Below, piece after piece: positions 46,444 to 57,200 of a stretch of 57,427 nt of DNA (position 1 is the first letter of the stretch; each line of letters starts with the position of its first letter). The notes under the pieces were generated by a model that ran no database searches, was not told the origin of the DNA, and saw only the letters and a list, made by a program, of their open reading frames with translations. The translations under genes and the position numbers were made by a program. The DNA comes from Gammaproteobacteria bacterium (GTDB taxonomy: Bacteria; Pseudomonadota; Gammaproteobacteria; Nitrosococcales; Methylophagaceae): assembly GCA_014859375.1 (NCBI GenBank), contig JACUUH010000010.1, positions 1-57,427 of the forward strand, given 5' to 3'.

Positions 46444-47813
46444 AAATTCTGATTCTCGGTGCAGGTCAAGTAGGCTCATCGGTAGCGGCAAGTCTTGCAC
46501 GTGAAGATAATGACATCACGGTGGTTGATACCAATAGTGATCTACTCATTGGATTACAAGATCATTATGATATTCGGACACTACAAGGTTTAGCATCGCA
46601 TCCAGACATTCTGGCTAAAGCAGGTGCTGAAGATGCCGATCTTGTTTTAGCCGTAACTGATAGCGATGAAACCAATATTGTAGCCTGCCAGATTTGCCAT
46701 AACCTGTATCACACACCAACCAAAATTGCTCGCATTCGTAGTCCTGAATATCTGGCTGTACCTGAATTATTCAATAATGATGCTATTGCTATCGATATGT
46801 TGATTAGTCCGGAACAAATTGTTACCGACTATATCGAACGGCTAATTAATCACCCTAACGCATTACAGGTACTCGATTTTGCTGATAAAAAAGTGCAGTT
46901 AGTAGCAGTGAAAGCGTTTCATGGTGGTCCACTTGTTGGTAAACCCATTAAAGATCTTCGTCACCATATGCCTAAAAAGGATACGCGTGTTGCCGCTATT
47001 TTTAGAAATGGTCACCCCATTTTTCCAAGAGCCGAAACCGTTATTGAAAATGATGATGAAGTCTTTTTTATTGCCGCCAGCGAGAACATTTTTTCAGTGA
47101 TGAGTCAACTGCGCCGTGTAGATAAACCCTATAAACGGATTATGCTTGCTGGTGGTGGTCTAATTGGTGCGCGACTGGCTAAAGCACTTGAACACAACTA
47201 CAACGTAAAGTTAATTGAAGTAAATGCCAAGCGTGCCGAATTTCTATCTGAAGAACTGTCAAATACAATCGTGCTGCACGGTGATGTTGCAAACGAGGAT
47301 ATACTGCGCGAAGAAGATATTGATAAAGTCGATTTATTCTGTGCCTTAACTAATGATGACGAAGCCAACATTCTATCGGCAATGTTGGCAAAACGTTTGG
47401 GCGCAAGAAAAGTATTATCACTCATCAACCGAGCTTCTTATGTTGATTTGATTGAAAGTAGTAACATTGACATTGCGATCTCGCCGCAACAAGCAACGAT
47501 TGGTAGCTTATTAGCTCATATTCGTCGTGGTGATATTGTAGCTGTTCACTCACTTCGTCGTGGTGCGGCTGAAGCATTGGAAGCAGTAGCGCATGGCGAT
47601 CGCGATTCATCGCTAGTCGTTGGACGACGTATAGATGAAATCAATTTACCACCAGGTACGACAATAGGTGCCATTGTGCGTGGCGATCAAGTCATTATCA
47701 CCCATCATGATACGGTGATCGAAGCCAACGACCATGTTATCTTGTTCTTAATCAATAAACGTCACATAGAGCAGGTCGAGCGTCTGTTCCAGGTTGGATT
47801 TAATTTCTTTTAA
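46440..47813 (+). CDS. trkA: Trk potassium uptake protein TrkA
   Basis: 457-residue cytoplasmic regulator of Trk potassium channels. Two RCK halves each start with a nucleotide-binding fold ([15 protein letters not shown] at residue 3; [17 protein letters not shown] at about 233) followed by a TrkA-C domain. It overlaps the ntrX-like gene by ATGA. The partner TrkH is not in the window. Confidence 0.97.
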   Translation: MKILILGAGQVGSSVAASLAREDNDITVVDTNSDLLIGLQDHYDIRTLQGLASHPDILAKAGAEDADLVLAVTDSDETNIVACQICHNLYHTPTKIARIRSPEYLAVPELFNNDAIAIDMLISPEQIVTDYIERLINHPNALQVLDFADKKVQLVAVKAFHGGPLVGKPIKDLRHHMPKKDTRVAAIFRNGHPIFPRAETVIENDDEVFFIAASENIFSVMSQLRRVDKPYKRIMLAGGGLIGARLAKALEHNYNVKLIEVNAKRAEFLSEELSNTIVLHGDVANEDILREEDIDKVDLFCALTNDDEANILSAMLAKRLGARKVLSLINRASYVDLIESSNIDIAISPQQATIGSLLAHIRRGDIVAVHSLRRGAAEALEAVAHGDRDSSLVVGRRIDEINLPPGTTIGAIVRGDQVIITHHDTVIEANDHVILFLINKRHIEQVERLFQVGFNFF

Positions 47814-47826
47814 TGTGCAATTGACG

Positions 47827-48384
47827 ATGGCATCATCACTGAAAAATCATTTCCTTATCGCTATGCCGTCACTTAACGACACGTTTTTTTATCATTCCGT
47901 GGTTTATCTGTGTGAGCATGATGACAAGGGTGCAATGGGACTGATTATTAACCGTCCTACTCAAATTAGCGTAGATGAGTTACTTACTCATATCAATATA
48001 GACTCGTCCGCTGCTCAGAATAAACACATACCTATTTTGTTTGGTGGACCTGTTGATAAAAGTCAGGGCATGGTCTTACATGATTCTGATTATAACTGGG
48101 ATGCCAGCCTAAAGATTGCAGACTCACTTTATCTAACAACCTCTACCGACATTTTAAAACAAATTGGCCATGGCATCGGCCCTGAAAATAGGTTGATTGC
48201 TCTGGGTTATGCTGGCTGGGATGCAGGTCAGTTGGAGCAAGAAATTAGCGATAATAGCTGGTTAACCGTTGAATCTGACCACAGCATTATTTTCAACACG
48301 CCTGCACATGAACGTTGGCAAGCAGCTGCAGCGCTACTTGGGGTTGATATTACCTTATTATCCTCAATTGCAGGGCATGCCTAA
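47827..48384 (+). CDS. YqgE/AlgH family protein (DUF179)
   Basis: About 185 residues from ATG 47827; an earlier in-frame ATG (47794) lies inside trkA. The signature SLKNHFLIAMPSLNDTFFYHSVVYLCEHDDKGAMGLIINRP is typical, with GGPV near the middle. Function is unsettled; AlgH affects alginate and virulence in Pseudomonas. Its stop overlaps the ruvX start by one base, the conserved yqgE-yqgF pair. Confidence 0.95.
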   Translation: MASSLKNHFLIAMPSLNDTFFYHSVVYLCEHDDKGAMGLIINRPTQISVDELLTHINIDSSAAQNKHIPILFGGPVDKSQGMVLHDSDYNWDASLKIADSLYLTTSTDILKQIGHGIGPENRLIALGYAGWDAGQLEQEISDNSWLTVESDHSIIFNTPAHERWQAAAALLGVDITLLSSIAGHA

Positions 48385-48800
48385 TGCAGGCAAAAACCAT
48401 TATTGGTTTTGACTATGGCCTCAAATATATCGGTGTTGCAGTGGGCCAACAATTAACCAATACTGCCAGCCCTCTCACCGTCATTAAAGCTAGAGATGGC
48501 ATTCCTAATTGGGATGAAATTAAAAACATACTCGATCAATGGCAACCACAACTGATTGTTGTGGGCTTGCCTTTAAACATGGATGGTACTGAGCAAGAAA
48601 TGACCGCTGCAGCAAAACGCTTTGGAAATAGACTTAATGGTCGCTTCCATATACCTGTTCAATGGCAAGATGAACGGCTAAGTACATACGAAGCACTTGA
48701 ACAATTAGGAATTCGTGACAAAATGCACGCTAATAAACGCGAAGATGTCGATCGCATCTCTGCACAACTTATCCTTCAATCATGGTTGAATCAACAATGA
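48384..48800 (+). CDS. ruvX: Holliday junction resolvase-like protein (YqgF)
   Basis: 138-residue RNase H-fold protein implicated in processing the 16S rRNA 5' end and in recombination. The N-terminal IIGFDYGLKYIGVAVGQ holds the first acidic residue, VVGLPLNMDGTEQ the next part and DERLSTYEA another. Overlaps its neighbours on both sides. Confidence 0.95.
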   Translation: MQAKTIIGFDYGLKYIGVAVGQQLTNTASPLTVIKARDGIPNWDEIKNILDQWQPQLIVVGLPLNMDGTEQEMTAAAKRFGNRLNGRFHIPVQWQDERLSTYEALEQLGIRDKMHANKREDVDRISAQLILQSWLNQQ

Positions 48801-49315
48801 CAACATCATTTACCCAAGCTGATATTGAAACCCTACTAGATACAATGGCAGACCAGATTAGGCTTAAGTTAGCAAATAAAAAACCATTGCTCGTGGGCAT
48901 TCATAGCGGTGGTGTCTGGGTGGCAAAAGAATTAGCAACACGTCTTGGCTCTGATTTTTTCGACGGTCCATTAGGCACGCTTAATATTGCCTATTATCGT
49001 GATGATTTCACTCGCATAGGCATGCATCCCCAAGTTACACCCTCTGACTTACCGTTCAGTGTCGATGATCGCAATTTGCTATTAGTCGATGATGTTTTGC
49101 AGAGTGGTCGAACTATTCGAGCCGCACTTAATGAAATCTTTGATTATGGTCGCCCCGCCAGCGTCACCCTTGCAACCCTAATTGAACGCAGTGGACGAGA
49201 GCTTCCGATCCAACCCGATATTATTGGTCAATCAGTTAGCCTAGACAAAAATCAGCATATTAAATTAACGAACTCTGATGGCCTGCAACTAGTAATCAAG
49301 TCAAGTGAGGCCTAA
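48797..49315 (+). CDS. pyrR: PyrR bifunctional regulator / uracil phosphoribosyltransferase
   Basis: 172 residues from the ATG overlapping the ruvX stop (ATGA); an in-frame ATG at 48782 lies inside ruvX. The PRPP motif [21 protein letters not shown] is near residue 95. In Gram-positives PyrR controls pyr mRNA attenuation; I see no attenuator here, so in this operon it may act on the promoter or only as an enzyme, as proposed in Pseudomonas. Confidence 0.95.
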   Translation: MTTSFTQADIETLLDTMADQIRLKLANKKPLLVGIHSGGVWVAKELATRLGSDFFDGPLGTLNIAYYRDDFTRIGMHPQVTPSDLPFSVDDRNLLLVDDVLQSGRTIRAALNEIFDYGRPASVTLATLIERSGRELPIQPDIIGQSVSLDKNQHIKLTNSDGLQLVIKSSEA

Positions 49316-49319
49316 GGAG

Positions 49320-50288
49320 ATGACCAATAATCAGCTAACAGCTAAAGGGCAACTTCGACACTTTCTGACCATTGAGGGTTTGAAAAAACCATTACTCACC
49401 GAAATTATGGATCGAGCCGAACAATTTTCTGGCATTTCGACACGCCATGTCAAAAAAGTGCCCCTGCTCCGCGGTAAAACTATCGTCAATCTGTTCTTTG
49501 AAAACAGTACCCGCACTAGGACCACTTTTGAGCTTGCTGCTAAACGTCTTTCTGCCGACGTGATGAACCTCAATATTAATACCTCAGCAACCTCTAAAGG
49601 TGAAAGCTTACTTGATACCCTGCACAACCTTGAGTCAATGCACACCGATATGTTTGTAGTGCGCCACAACCAAAGTGGCGCGGCAGAATTTATTGCGCAA
49701 CATGTTGCTCCCCATGTCAGCGTAATTAATGCAGGTGATGGTTGTCATGCCCATCCAACGCAAGCAATGCTCGATATGTTTACTATTCGTCGTCACAAAG
49801 GGCATTTTCCTAATTTACGCGTGGCTATCATTGGGGATATTTTGCACTCACGGGTTGCTCGCTCACAAATCCAGGCATTAAGTATTTTGGGTGTTGGTGA
49901 AATTCGCGTTATAGGTCCAAAAACCTTATTACCTAGCGATTGTGAAACCTTGGGCTTACATGTTTATCATGATTTGGAAAGCGGCCTAAAAGATGTCGAC
50001 GTAGTGATTACTTTACGATTACAACTAGAAAGAATGCAAGGTGCCTTGTTACCAAGTTCGCGAGAATATTTTGATTGTTTTGGTTTAACCGAAGAAAAAC
50101 TTAGTTTTGCCAAACCTGATGCCATTGTTATGCATCCCGGTCCGATCAATCGCGGTGTTGAAATTGCTTCTGCTGTTGCTGACGGGCCACAATCAGTCAT
50201 TTTAGAGCAAGTTACTCACGGCATAGCGGTGCGTATGGCCGTCATGTCAATGGCACTGGGTGCACAGTCAGAACTAAACGAGATTTAA
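49320..50288 (+). CDS. pyrB: Aspartate carbamoyltransferase catalytic subunit
   Basis: 322 residues from ATG 49320. It makes carbamoyl-aspartate, the first committed step of pyrimidine synthesis. [19 protein letters not shown] binds carbamoyl phosphate; [12 protein letters not shown] and [12 protein letters not shown] are intact. A GTG at 49305 is an alternative start; the AAGGAG next to the ATG is too close, so GAGG nine bases upstream is the likely ribosome site. Two bases separate it from pyrC'. Confidence 0.96.
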   Translation: MTNNQLTAKGQLRHFLTIEGLKKPLLTEIMDRAEQFSGISTRHVKKVPLLRGKTIVNLFFENSTRTRTTFELAAKRLSADVMNLNINTSATSKGESLLDTLHNLESMHTDMFVVRHNQSGAAEFIAQHVAPHVSVINAGDGCHAHPTQAMLDMFTIRRHKGHFPNLRVAIIGDILHSRVARSQIQALSILGVGEIRVIGPKTLLPSDCETLGLHVYHDLESGLKDVDVVITLRLQLERMQGALLPSSREYFDCFGLTEEKLSFAKPDAIVMHPGPINRGVEIASAVADGPQSVILEQVTHGIAVRMAVMSMALGAQSELNEI

Positions 50289-50290
50289 TT

Positions 50291-51568
50291 ATGAAACTAC
50301 GCATCGCTAATGGGCGAATAATCAACCCTGCCAGCCAAATGGATAGTCATCATGATATTTTTATTAGTGATGGCAAAATCATTGCTATTGCAGATGAGCT
50401 TGCTGACTTTGTTGCTGACCAAACGATCGACGCTAGCGGTCAAATTGTATGTCCGGGTTTAATCGACTTATGTGCTCGATTACGCGAGCCAGGCCAAGAA
50501 CATACTGCAACCATTGACAGTGAAACACGGGCAGCGGTCAAAGGCGGCATCACCTCATTATGCATTCCACCAGATACGGCACCAGTTATTGATACGCCAG
50601 CAGTTATCGAATTGATCGAAGATCGTGCCAAAAAAGCAGGACGAGCCATGGTCTACACTATCGGTGCCCTCACCCAAAATCTGCAAGGCGATTTATTAAG
50701 TGAAATGCTGGCGTTGAAAAAAGCCGGCTGCATCGGCATCAGTAATGGCATGCGCCCAATTAAAAATACCCTGATTCTACGCCGAGCAATGGAATATGCT
50801 GCTACGCTTGATTTGACCTTATTTATCAATGCATCCGATCCGTGGCTACAGGCACAAGGCTGTATTCACGAAGGTACAGTCAGCACACGACTAGGCTTAG
50901 GTGGCATACCCGAAGCTGCTGAAACCATTGCTATTGCTCGTGATCTACTACTGATTGAAAAGACGGGTGTTAGTGCACACTTCCATAATATATCTACTGG
51001 AAAAGGTGTTGATCTGATTCGTGATGCACAAAGAAAGGGCTTGCCAGTGACAGCTGATGTCAGCCCTCATCACCTCCACCTGAGTGAACATGATATAGGT
51101 AATTATGATAGTTTAAGTCATGTACTGCCACCACTTCGTAGCACCCGTGATCGAGAACAACTTCAACAAGGTTTACGTGATGGCGTTATTTCTGCGATCA
51201 GTTCTAACCATCAACCGCTTGATAACGATGCCAAGTTAGGGCCTTTTGCCGAGACAATACCCGGTATTTCTGGGCTTGAAACCTTACTGCCATTAACAAT
51301 GAAGTTAGTTGATGATGAAGAGTTAACGCTGATGCAAGCGATCGCAAGTTTGACTTGTCAGCCTGCTGATATTCTCGGCATTGATGCTGGTCATCTCAAA
51401 GTGGGTAGTGCTGCTGATTTATGTATTTTTGATCCTAATTCCCATTATGAATGTAAGCCAAATGCGTTTATCAGTGCCGGCAAGAACAGTCCTTTTGCAG
51501 GCTGGTTATTCCAAAATCAGGTTAGCCACACTATTTTTAATGGCAAAATAGTGTTTCGTCAGGAATAA
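50291..51568 (+). CDS. Dihydroorotase-like protein without metal ligands (PyrC')
   Basis: 425-residue amidohydrolase-fold protein clearly in the dihydroorotase family, but the metal-binding HxH of PGLIDLHVHLREPG reads Cys-Ala-Arg at residues 61-63 (PGLIDLCARLREPG), and the usual SDHAPH reads SNHQPL. It is therefore probably catalytically dead. In Pseudomonas such a protein (PyrC' or PyrX) is a structural part of the PyrB dodecamer. Its place right after pyrB supports the same role, and a separate active PyrC should exist elsewhere. Confidence 0.94.
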   Translation: MKLRIANGRIINPASQMDSHHDIFISDGKIIAIADELADFVADQTIDASGQIVCPGLIDLCARLREPGQEHTATIDSETRAAVKGGITSLCIPPDTAPVIDTPAVIELIEDRAKKAGRAMVYTIGALTQNLQGDLLSEMLALKKAGCIGISNGMRPIKNTLILRRAMEYAATLDLTLFINASDPWLQAQGCIHEGTVSTRLGLGGIPEAAETIAIARDLLLIEKTGVSAHFHNISTGKGVDLIRDAQRKGLPVTADVSPHHLHLSEHDIGNYDSLSHVLPPLRSTRDREQLQQGLRDGVISAISSNHQPLDNDAKLGPFAETIPGISGLETLLPLTMKLVDDEELTLMQAIASLTCQPADILGIDAGHLKVGSAADLCIFDPNSHYECKPNAFISAGKNSPFAGWLFQNQVSHTIFNGKIVFRQE

Positions 51569-51628
51569 AACAAGCAACAACACTGTCTAATTACACAATT
51601 TGATAGCTATCTATTGTGAGGAACCATT

Positions 51629-52096
51629 ATGAAATACCAACGCTTTTTGCTTGTACCCAGTTTATTACTCATCTCGTTACTAACAGGCTGTGCTAGTAAT
51701 TTACAGGGTGATAGTTACTCTCGTGACGATGCGAGACAGGTTCAATCAGTACAATATGGCACTGTAGAACAAACGCGATTAGTCGTAATTGAAGGCACTA
51801 AAACACCTATTGGAACGATTGCTGGCGGTGCAGTAGGCGGCATTGCTGGTAGTACCATTGGTGATGGCAAAGGAGCGGCCATTGCGACTGTAGTAGGTGC
51901 GGTAGCCGGTGGTCTTGCTGGTAGTGCAGTTGAAGAACAAGTAACTAAAAGCCAAGGTGTCGAGTTAGTGATACGTTTGAATAAAACCAATGAAACAATC
52001 TCGATCGTACAAAAACATGATCCAGCTCAGCCCTTCTATGCAGGCGATCGTGTTCGCTTGATGACCGTTAATGGTCAAACCCGAGCATCTAAATAA
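51629..52096 (+). CDS. Glycine-zipper outer-membrane lipoprotein (SlyB-like)
   Basis: 155 residues: lipoprotein signal with lipobox LTGC at about residue 18-21, a central glycine-zipper segment (GTIAGGAVGGIAGSTIGDGKGAAIATVVGAVAGGLAG, about 68-105, shown here by its Gly-x3-Gly pattern) that can insert in membranes, and a small C-terminal beta domain (ELVIRLNKTNETISIVQ, FYAGDRVRLM). Related to SlyB/PcpX-type envelope proteins. TGTGAGGAA precedes the ATG. Confidence 0.88.
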   Translation: MKYQRFLLVPSLLLISLLTGCASNLQGDSYSRDDARQVQSVQYGTVEQTRLVVIEGTKTPIGTIAGGAVGGIAGSTIGDGKGAAIATVVGAVAGGLAGSAVEEQVTKSQGVELVIRLNKTNETISIVQKHDPAQPFYAGDRVRLMTVNGQTRASK

Positions 52097-52114
52097 AAAC
52101 TATAAGGAATCAAC

Positions 52115-52294
52115 ATGACATCAGTTAAAAAACCGTTTGCCATTTTTCTTGCTTTGGCAGCAGTTCTATCTTTCACAGCTTGCTCTCCTGAAGTTGGCAC
52201 TGATGCTTGGTGTGCCAACATCAAAGAAAAACCAAAAGGTGACTGGTCAGTTAACGAAGCTGGAGATTTCACTAAACACTGCTTGTTAAAATAA
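52115..52294 (+). CDS. Small DUF3012 lipoprotein
   Basis: A 59-residue protein with AAGGA nine bases before its ATG. Lipobox FTAC at residues 20-23, then the compact DUF3012 motif PEVGTDAWCANIKEKPKGDW with a second and third Cys (AWC and KHC) near both ends of the mature domain, which could form a disulfide. DUF3012 proteins are common in marine gammaproteobacteria and have no known function. Two bases separate it from the HAD gene. Confidence 0.88.
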   Translation: MTSVKKPFAIFLALAAVLSFTACSPEVGTDAWCANIKEKPKGDWSVNEAGDFTKHCLLK

Positions 52295-52296
52295 GT

Positions 52297-53046
52297 ATGC
52301 CACATCGTCTTTATGCGCTGGATTTCGATGGTGTTATCTGTGATAGCGCTGTTGAAACTGGCATGGCAGGCTGGAAGGTTGCCAGTTCCTTATGGTCGGA
52401 TATGCCTGACACTATGCCTGAGCACATCTCAGAACTTTTTAAACAGGTTCGCCCAGTCATGGAAACAGGTTATGAAGCAATATTAATCGTTCGTATCCTG
52501 TTTGAAGGTGTTAGCGCACAACGATTATTAACTAATTTCTCTGATTCAATTTCACAGCTACTACGCCGTGATCAATTAGATAGTGATCAATTAAAACAAC
52601 AATTTGGCCAAACGCGCGATCACTGGATCAATGAAAACATAAATCAATGGATTGCGATGAATCCTTTGTTTAATGGCATCGCTGACAAACTTCAGCAGAT
52701 TGAACCAAGCCAGTGCTATATCATCACCACCAAACAAGAACGTTTTGTTCACCAGATCTTGCAAGCCAATTCTGTTTCGGTTCCAAAGCAACACGTCTAC
52801 GGGCTTGATCGCGGTTTAAGCAAACCACAGATTCTGGCTGACCTATTAGCCTCACATCCACAGCAATCCATTTTGTTCGTTGAAGATCGTCTTCCAACAT
52901 TAATCAATGCTATCAATGATGCTCGTTTAACTGATGTCCAACTGTATTTTGCAGATTGGGGTTATAACACCGAGCAGGACAAGAAAATCGCTGCCGCTAC
53001 CACTAAAATTAATACCTTATCACTTTCAGATATGATGACACTGTAA
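52297..53046 (+). CDS. HAD superfamily hydrolase
   Basis: 249 residues. Motif I is ALDFDGVICDS (nucleophile Asp near residue 9), motif II is in CYIITTKQERF, motif III the Lys of GLSKPQIL, and motif IV FVEDRLPTL with its acidic residue. A helical cap lies at about 20-110. This is a phosphatase-type HAD; the substrate cannot be told, though phosphoglycolate-phosphatase-like enzymes share the layout. Confidence 0.88.
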   Translation: MPHRLYALDFDGVICDSAVETGMAGWKVASSLWSDMPDTMPEHISELFKQVRPVMETGYEAILIVRILFEGVSAQRLLTNFSDSISQLLRRDQLDSDQLKQQFGQTRDHWINENINQWIAMNPLFNGIADKLQQIEPSQCYIITTKQERFVHQILQANSVSVPKQHVYGLDRGLSKPQILADLLASHPQQSILFVEDRLPTLINAINDARLTDVQLYFADWGYNTEQDKKIAAATTKINTLSLSDMMTL

Positions 53047-53173
53047 AACTATCCCTTGTTTACTTGGTCGAAATCATCAATAACATTATCTTCATTTGAG
53101 ACAATACAAACGTTATATAGACACGTTAGAATCTGAGCCATTACTTTCACTCTTTAGTACGAGCAGGTTAACC

Positions 53174-54229
53174 ATGCGTTTAATCACTTTATGTCTTGTC
53201 GGTCTTAGTCTGCTCGCTTGTAATCAACAAACGCCAACCGCGAACAATAAGCCTGAAAAACCACACTTGGTCGAAGTTATCACTGCACAAACAAAAACCA
53301 TCAGTATTCAACGCCAGCGCTCGGGTACATTAACAGCATTACGCAAAATTCAAATTTATAATCAGGAAGAAGGTCAAATCACAGCCTTACCTTTTTATGA
53401 AGGTGACAAAGTTACAAAAGGCGATATCGTTGCTAAATTGGATGATCGCTTGCTTCAGGCACAATTGGCTCGAGCTCAAGCAACCGTTCGCAAAGCAGAA
53501 AAAGATCTGTTAAGCATTAAAGGTTTATCTGAGAGAAAACTGATACCTCAGACTGAAATAACCCGCGTTGAAACTGAGTTGGCTGTTGCAAAAGCAGATC
53601 AACAAGCATTATTAACTCGCATTGATTACACCGTGATGCGCGCACCCGTCTCAGGCTTAATCAGTGAACGATTTAGCGAACAAGGCAATATTGCCGAGCG
53701 CTATACCCACTTAATGACGATCTCGGATCAGAGTGCCTTGATTACTAAACTTGATGTGTCTGAATTGCTGATTAATAAATTAAATGTTGGTGATAAAGTC
53801 TCAATGACTATTGATGCCTTAACCGAGTTAGAGCCGCTATCAGCCACTATTAGTCGAATATTCCCAACACTCGATCCAATCACTCGTACAGGAACGGTAG
53901 AAATAACACTTAATCCTGTACCTCATGGAGCTAAACCAGGACAACTGGCACGCGTGATCTTACGCACTCAGGAACAAGCACGTTTATTGATACCCTTTGC
54001 CGCTTTGCGTCGCTCAGGTGATGGTGATTATGTTTTTATTGTTGATGCGCAACAACATGCCCAAATAAGACCAGTCGTTACCGGACTTAAAATCGGTGAT
54101 GCCATTGAAATCTTAGATGGAATTAAAGATGGTGAGCAAGTAATCACTCGCGGCTATACCAATTTAAATAAAGATAAAGCTGTTACGGTAGTCACACCTT
54201 TTTCTAAACAAACAGCGTCGCAACTATAA
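53174..54229 (+). CDS. RND efflux periplasmic adaptor (lipoprotein)
   Basis: 351 residues from ATG 53174, chosen because AGG lies six bases upstream and the start gives a lipoprotein signal with lipobox LLAC; the frame runs open back to 53096. Lipoyl/barrel-sandwich halves flank a helical hairpin (QAQLARAQATVRKAEKDLLSI to VAKADQQALLTRIDYTV). RAPVSGLISERFSEQGNIAERYT is the typical HlyD-family motif. It links the inner-membrane pump to an outer-membrane channel. It ends 2 bases before the pump gene. Confidence 0.95.
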   Translation: MRLITLCLVGLSLLACNQQTPTANNKPEKPHLVEVITAQTKTISIQRQRSGTLTALRKIQIYNQEEGQITALPFYEGDKVTKGDIVAKLDDRLLQAQLARAQATVRKAEKDLLSIKGLSERKLIPQTEITRVETELAVAKADQQALLTRIDYTVMRAPVSGLISERFSEQGNIAERYTHLMTISDQSALITKLDVSELLINKLNVGDKVSMTIDALTELEPLSATISRIFPTLDPITRTGTVEITLNPVPHGAKPGQLARVILRTQEQARLLIPFAALRRSGDGDYVFIVDAQQHAQIRPVVTGLKIGDAIEILDGIKDGEQVITRGYTNLNKDKAVTVVTPFSKQTASQL

Positions 54230-54231
54230 CG

Positions 54232-57200
54232 ATGAAAATACCCCAACGTAATCTGGCAGCCTGGTCGATACATCACCCGATTGGTGTCTCAATGATTGCG
54301 CTGGCAGTCATTATATTGGGTCTGTTTACCTTAACACGGCTTGCGATCGATCTTTTGCCCCACATTATTTACCCAGAAGTGCGGGTTCGGATTAGTGATC
54401 CGGGCGTACCAGCGTCTGTTATGGAAGATAGTGTCACCCGCCAACTTGAAGAACAACTTGCTATCACCGAGGATCTGATCACTATCCAATCAAATACTGA
54501 ACGCGGGATTGCTACCGTTGATTTAGTGTTTGATTATGGTAAAGATATTGATATCGCACTACGTGATGCCAGTACACGACTTGATCGTGCCAAACGTTTT
54601 TTACCCGAACGTATTGAACCACCATTAATTTACAAATTAGATCCATCCCAAATTCCAGTTATCGAATTTGTGATTAGCTCTGATCTTCGTACCCCTGTAG
54701 AAATGCGAACATGGGTTGATGATGTATTACAGAAATGGTTTCTTAATCTTCCTGGGGTTGCCTCATCCGAAGTGGGTGGTGGCCTGATACGCGAAATTCA
54801 AGTTATCCCGGATCAGCGTCGTCTGGCGGCGATTGGTTTAAGTTATCAGGCAATTATCGATACATTGCAAACCTCCAATAAAGACGAAGCCATTGGTTTG
54901 TTACAAATGCGTAACAATGAAATCACTGGCAGACTCAATGGGCGATTAACATCTCTTGATGAAATAAGACAGTTACCTATTGCCTATAACAAAGGAAATA
55001 CCGTTTATTTAAGTGATGTTGCAGACATTGTCGATGCCCATTCTGACCAACGCATTAAAGTTCGTGCAGATGGTGTCAGCGGGGTTAAACTCTCGATCCA
55101 AAAACAACCAACCGCCAATACAACAGCTGTCGTCGATGTGGTTAAGCAAAGGTTGGCCTGGCTACATACTCAAAATATTCTACCCAAAGACATCACAATT
55201 ACCGCCATCGGTGATCAATCTATCTATATTGTTCAAGCGTTACAAAATGCCACTTTAGCGGCTATCAGTGGCGCATTGTTAGCTATGTCCGTGGTTTACC
55301 TGTTTCTTGGTAATTTACGTCGCACACTTATCATCGGTAGCGCTATTCCAATCGCTATCATGTTCACCTGTATATTGATGGGTTTGGGTGGTTTAACACT
55401 TAATGTAATGACCTTAGGTGGTCTGGCTTTAGGTGTCGGCATGCTGGTTGATAACACAATAGTTATGCTTGAAAACATCTCTCGTCATCAAAAAGATAAG
55501 CAATCTAATCTGGACGCCAGTACAGATGCTGCCAATGAAGTCAGTGGCGCTATTGTTGCAGCAACATCAACTAATTTATCAGCGGTGTTGCCTTTTCTAT
55601 TTATCGGAGGGCTAACCGGCTTATTATTTAGCGAATTAATCGTTACTATTTCAGCAGCTATTTTTGCTTCGTTAATTATTGCCTTAACCTTGGTCCCTGC
55701 TTTTGCAGCACGTGTAAGCAATCAACCCCACTCGGCTATTCGACAATTGATCGATGGTAGTATCGAACTTTTACAAACAGGCTATGCAAAACTAATTGGT
55801 TTTTTACTGGGTTATAGACTGCTGGTTATTGCGGCTTTTATACTTAGTTTGATTGTTGCCTATCCTGCATTTGTTAGTGGCAAACAAATTTTTCTACCAA
55901 AGCTGGATGATGGCAGAATCACTGTCAGAATCATTGCTGATTCAGGTATTTCGCTAGATGAGATGGATCAACGTACCCAGCTCATTGAACAGCTATTTGC
56001 ACAACAGCCAGAAGCCGCAACCGTCTATACCTTACTTGGTGGTTCAATAAGTGGTCGCTCACAACGTGAAACGCCAAGCCAAGGAACCATCGTCGTTCAG
56101 TTGAAACCGATGCTAGAACGAAATATAAGTAGTGGTGAATGGATAAATAACATGAACACACTCATCACTCAACAACAGCTTGCCGGCTTTGAAGTTCAAA
56201 TGTCACAACGTGGTATTAGGGGGATTCGAACTAATAATGGCGACGATGATATTAGTTTGCGACTACAAGGAGAGCATTATCAAACCCTGAAATCGCTGGC
56301 AAATGACATTACTGACAAAATGAAACGCATTCCAGGCCTGAGTAACGTCAGTCATTCTGCCGAAGAACAACAGTTTGAATTAGCGATTAGCTTAGATCGC
56401 GAACGTGCAGCATTGCTCGGTGTAAATTTACAAGATGTTAAACAAGCAACTCAAGTCGCATTAGAAGGTATCACAGTCAGTGATTTTATTGATGGCGATA
56501 AAACCTATGATATCCGGCTTCGCCTGGCACAATCGACCATGACTAATCCACAAGATCTGGAATCGATCATGTTATTTCCTGCTACCAAAAGCGCACCAGC
56601 AATCTATCTTGGTTCAGTCTGTACTATCGAGCTAATTGAATCTGCAAGCACCATTAAACGTGAAAACCAAATGCGCATTGTTGAAATGACGGCATCACTT
56701 ACTGAGGGCACAACGCTTGGCGAAGCTTTGGCTTCACTACAACAATTACGCCAACAAATCAGCCTGCCAGATGGCTATACCTTATATGATGGCGGCTCAC
56801 AAAAAGCACTAGAGGCACAACAACAATTAACCACTATCTTGTTATTGCTGGCATTGTTTTTAGTATTTGTCGTTATGGCGATTCAATATGAATCGCTGCT
56901 CAATCCACTCATCATTATTCTCAGCGTTCCCTTTGCCGCTATCGGTGTGGCATTAGCCATTGATTTTCTGGCATTGCCCTTATCGATGCCGGTTTGGTTA
57001 GGACTAATCATGTTGGTTGGTATCGTAGTCAATAACGCCATTTTATTAGTTGAATATATCGAACAAAACCGCCAGCAACACAATGACATTAATCACGCGA
57101 TCATCACAGCTGCACGACTTCGATTACGACCGATATTGATGACAACAATTAGTACTGTCGTTGGTATGATTCCACTGGCAATGGGCTGGGGTGATGGTGC

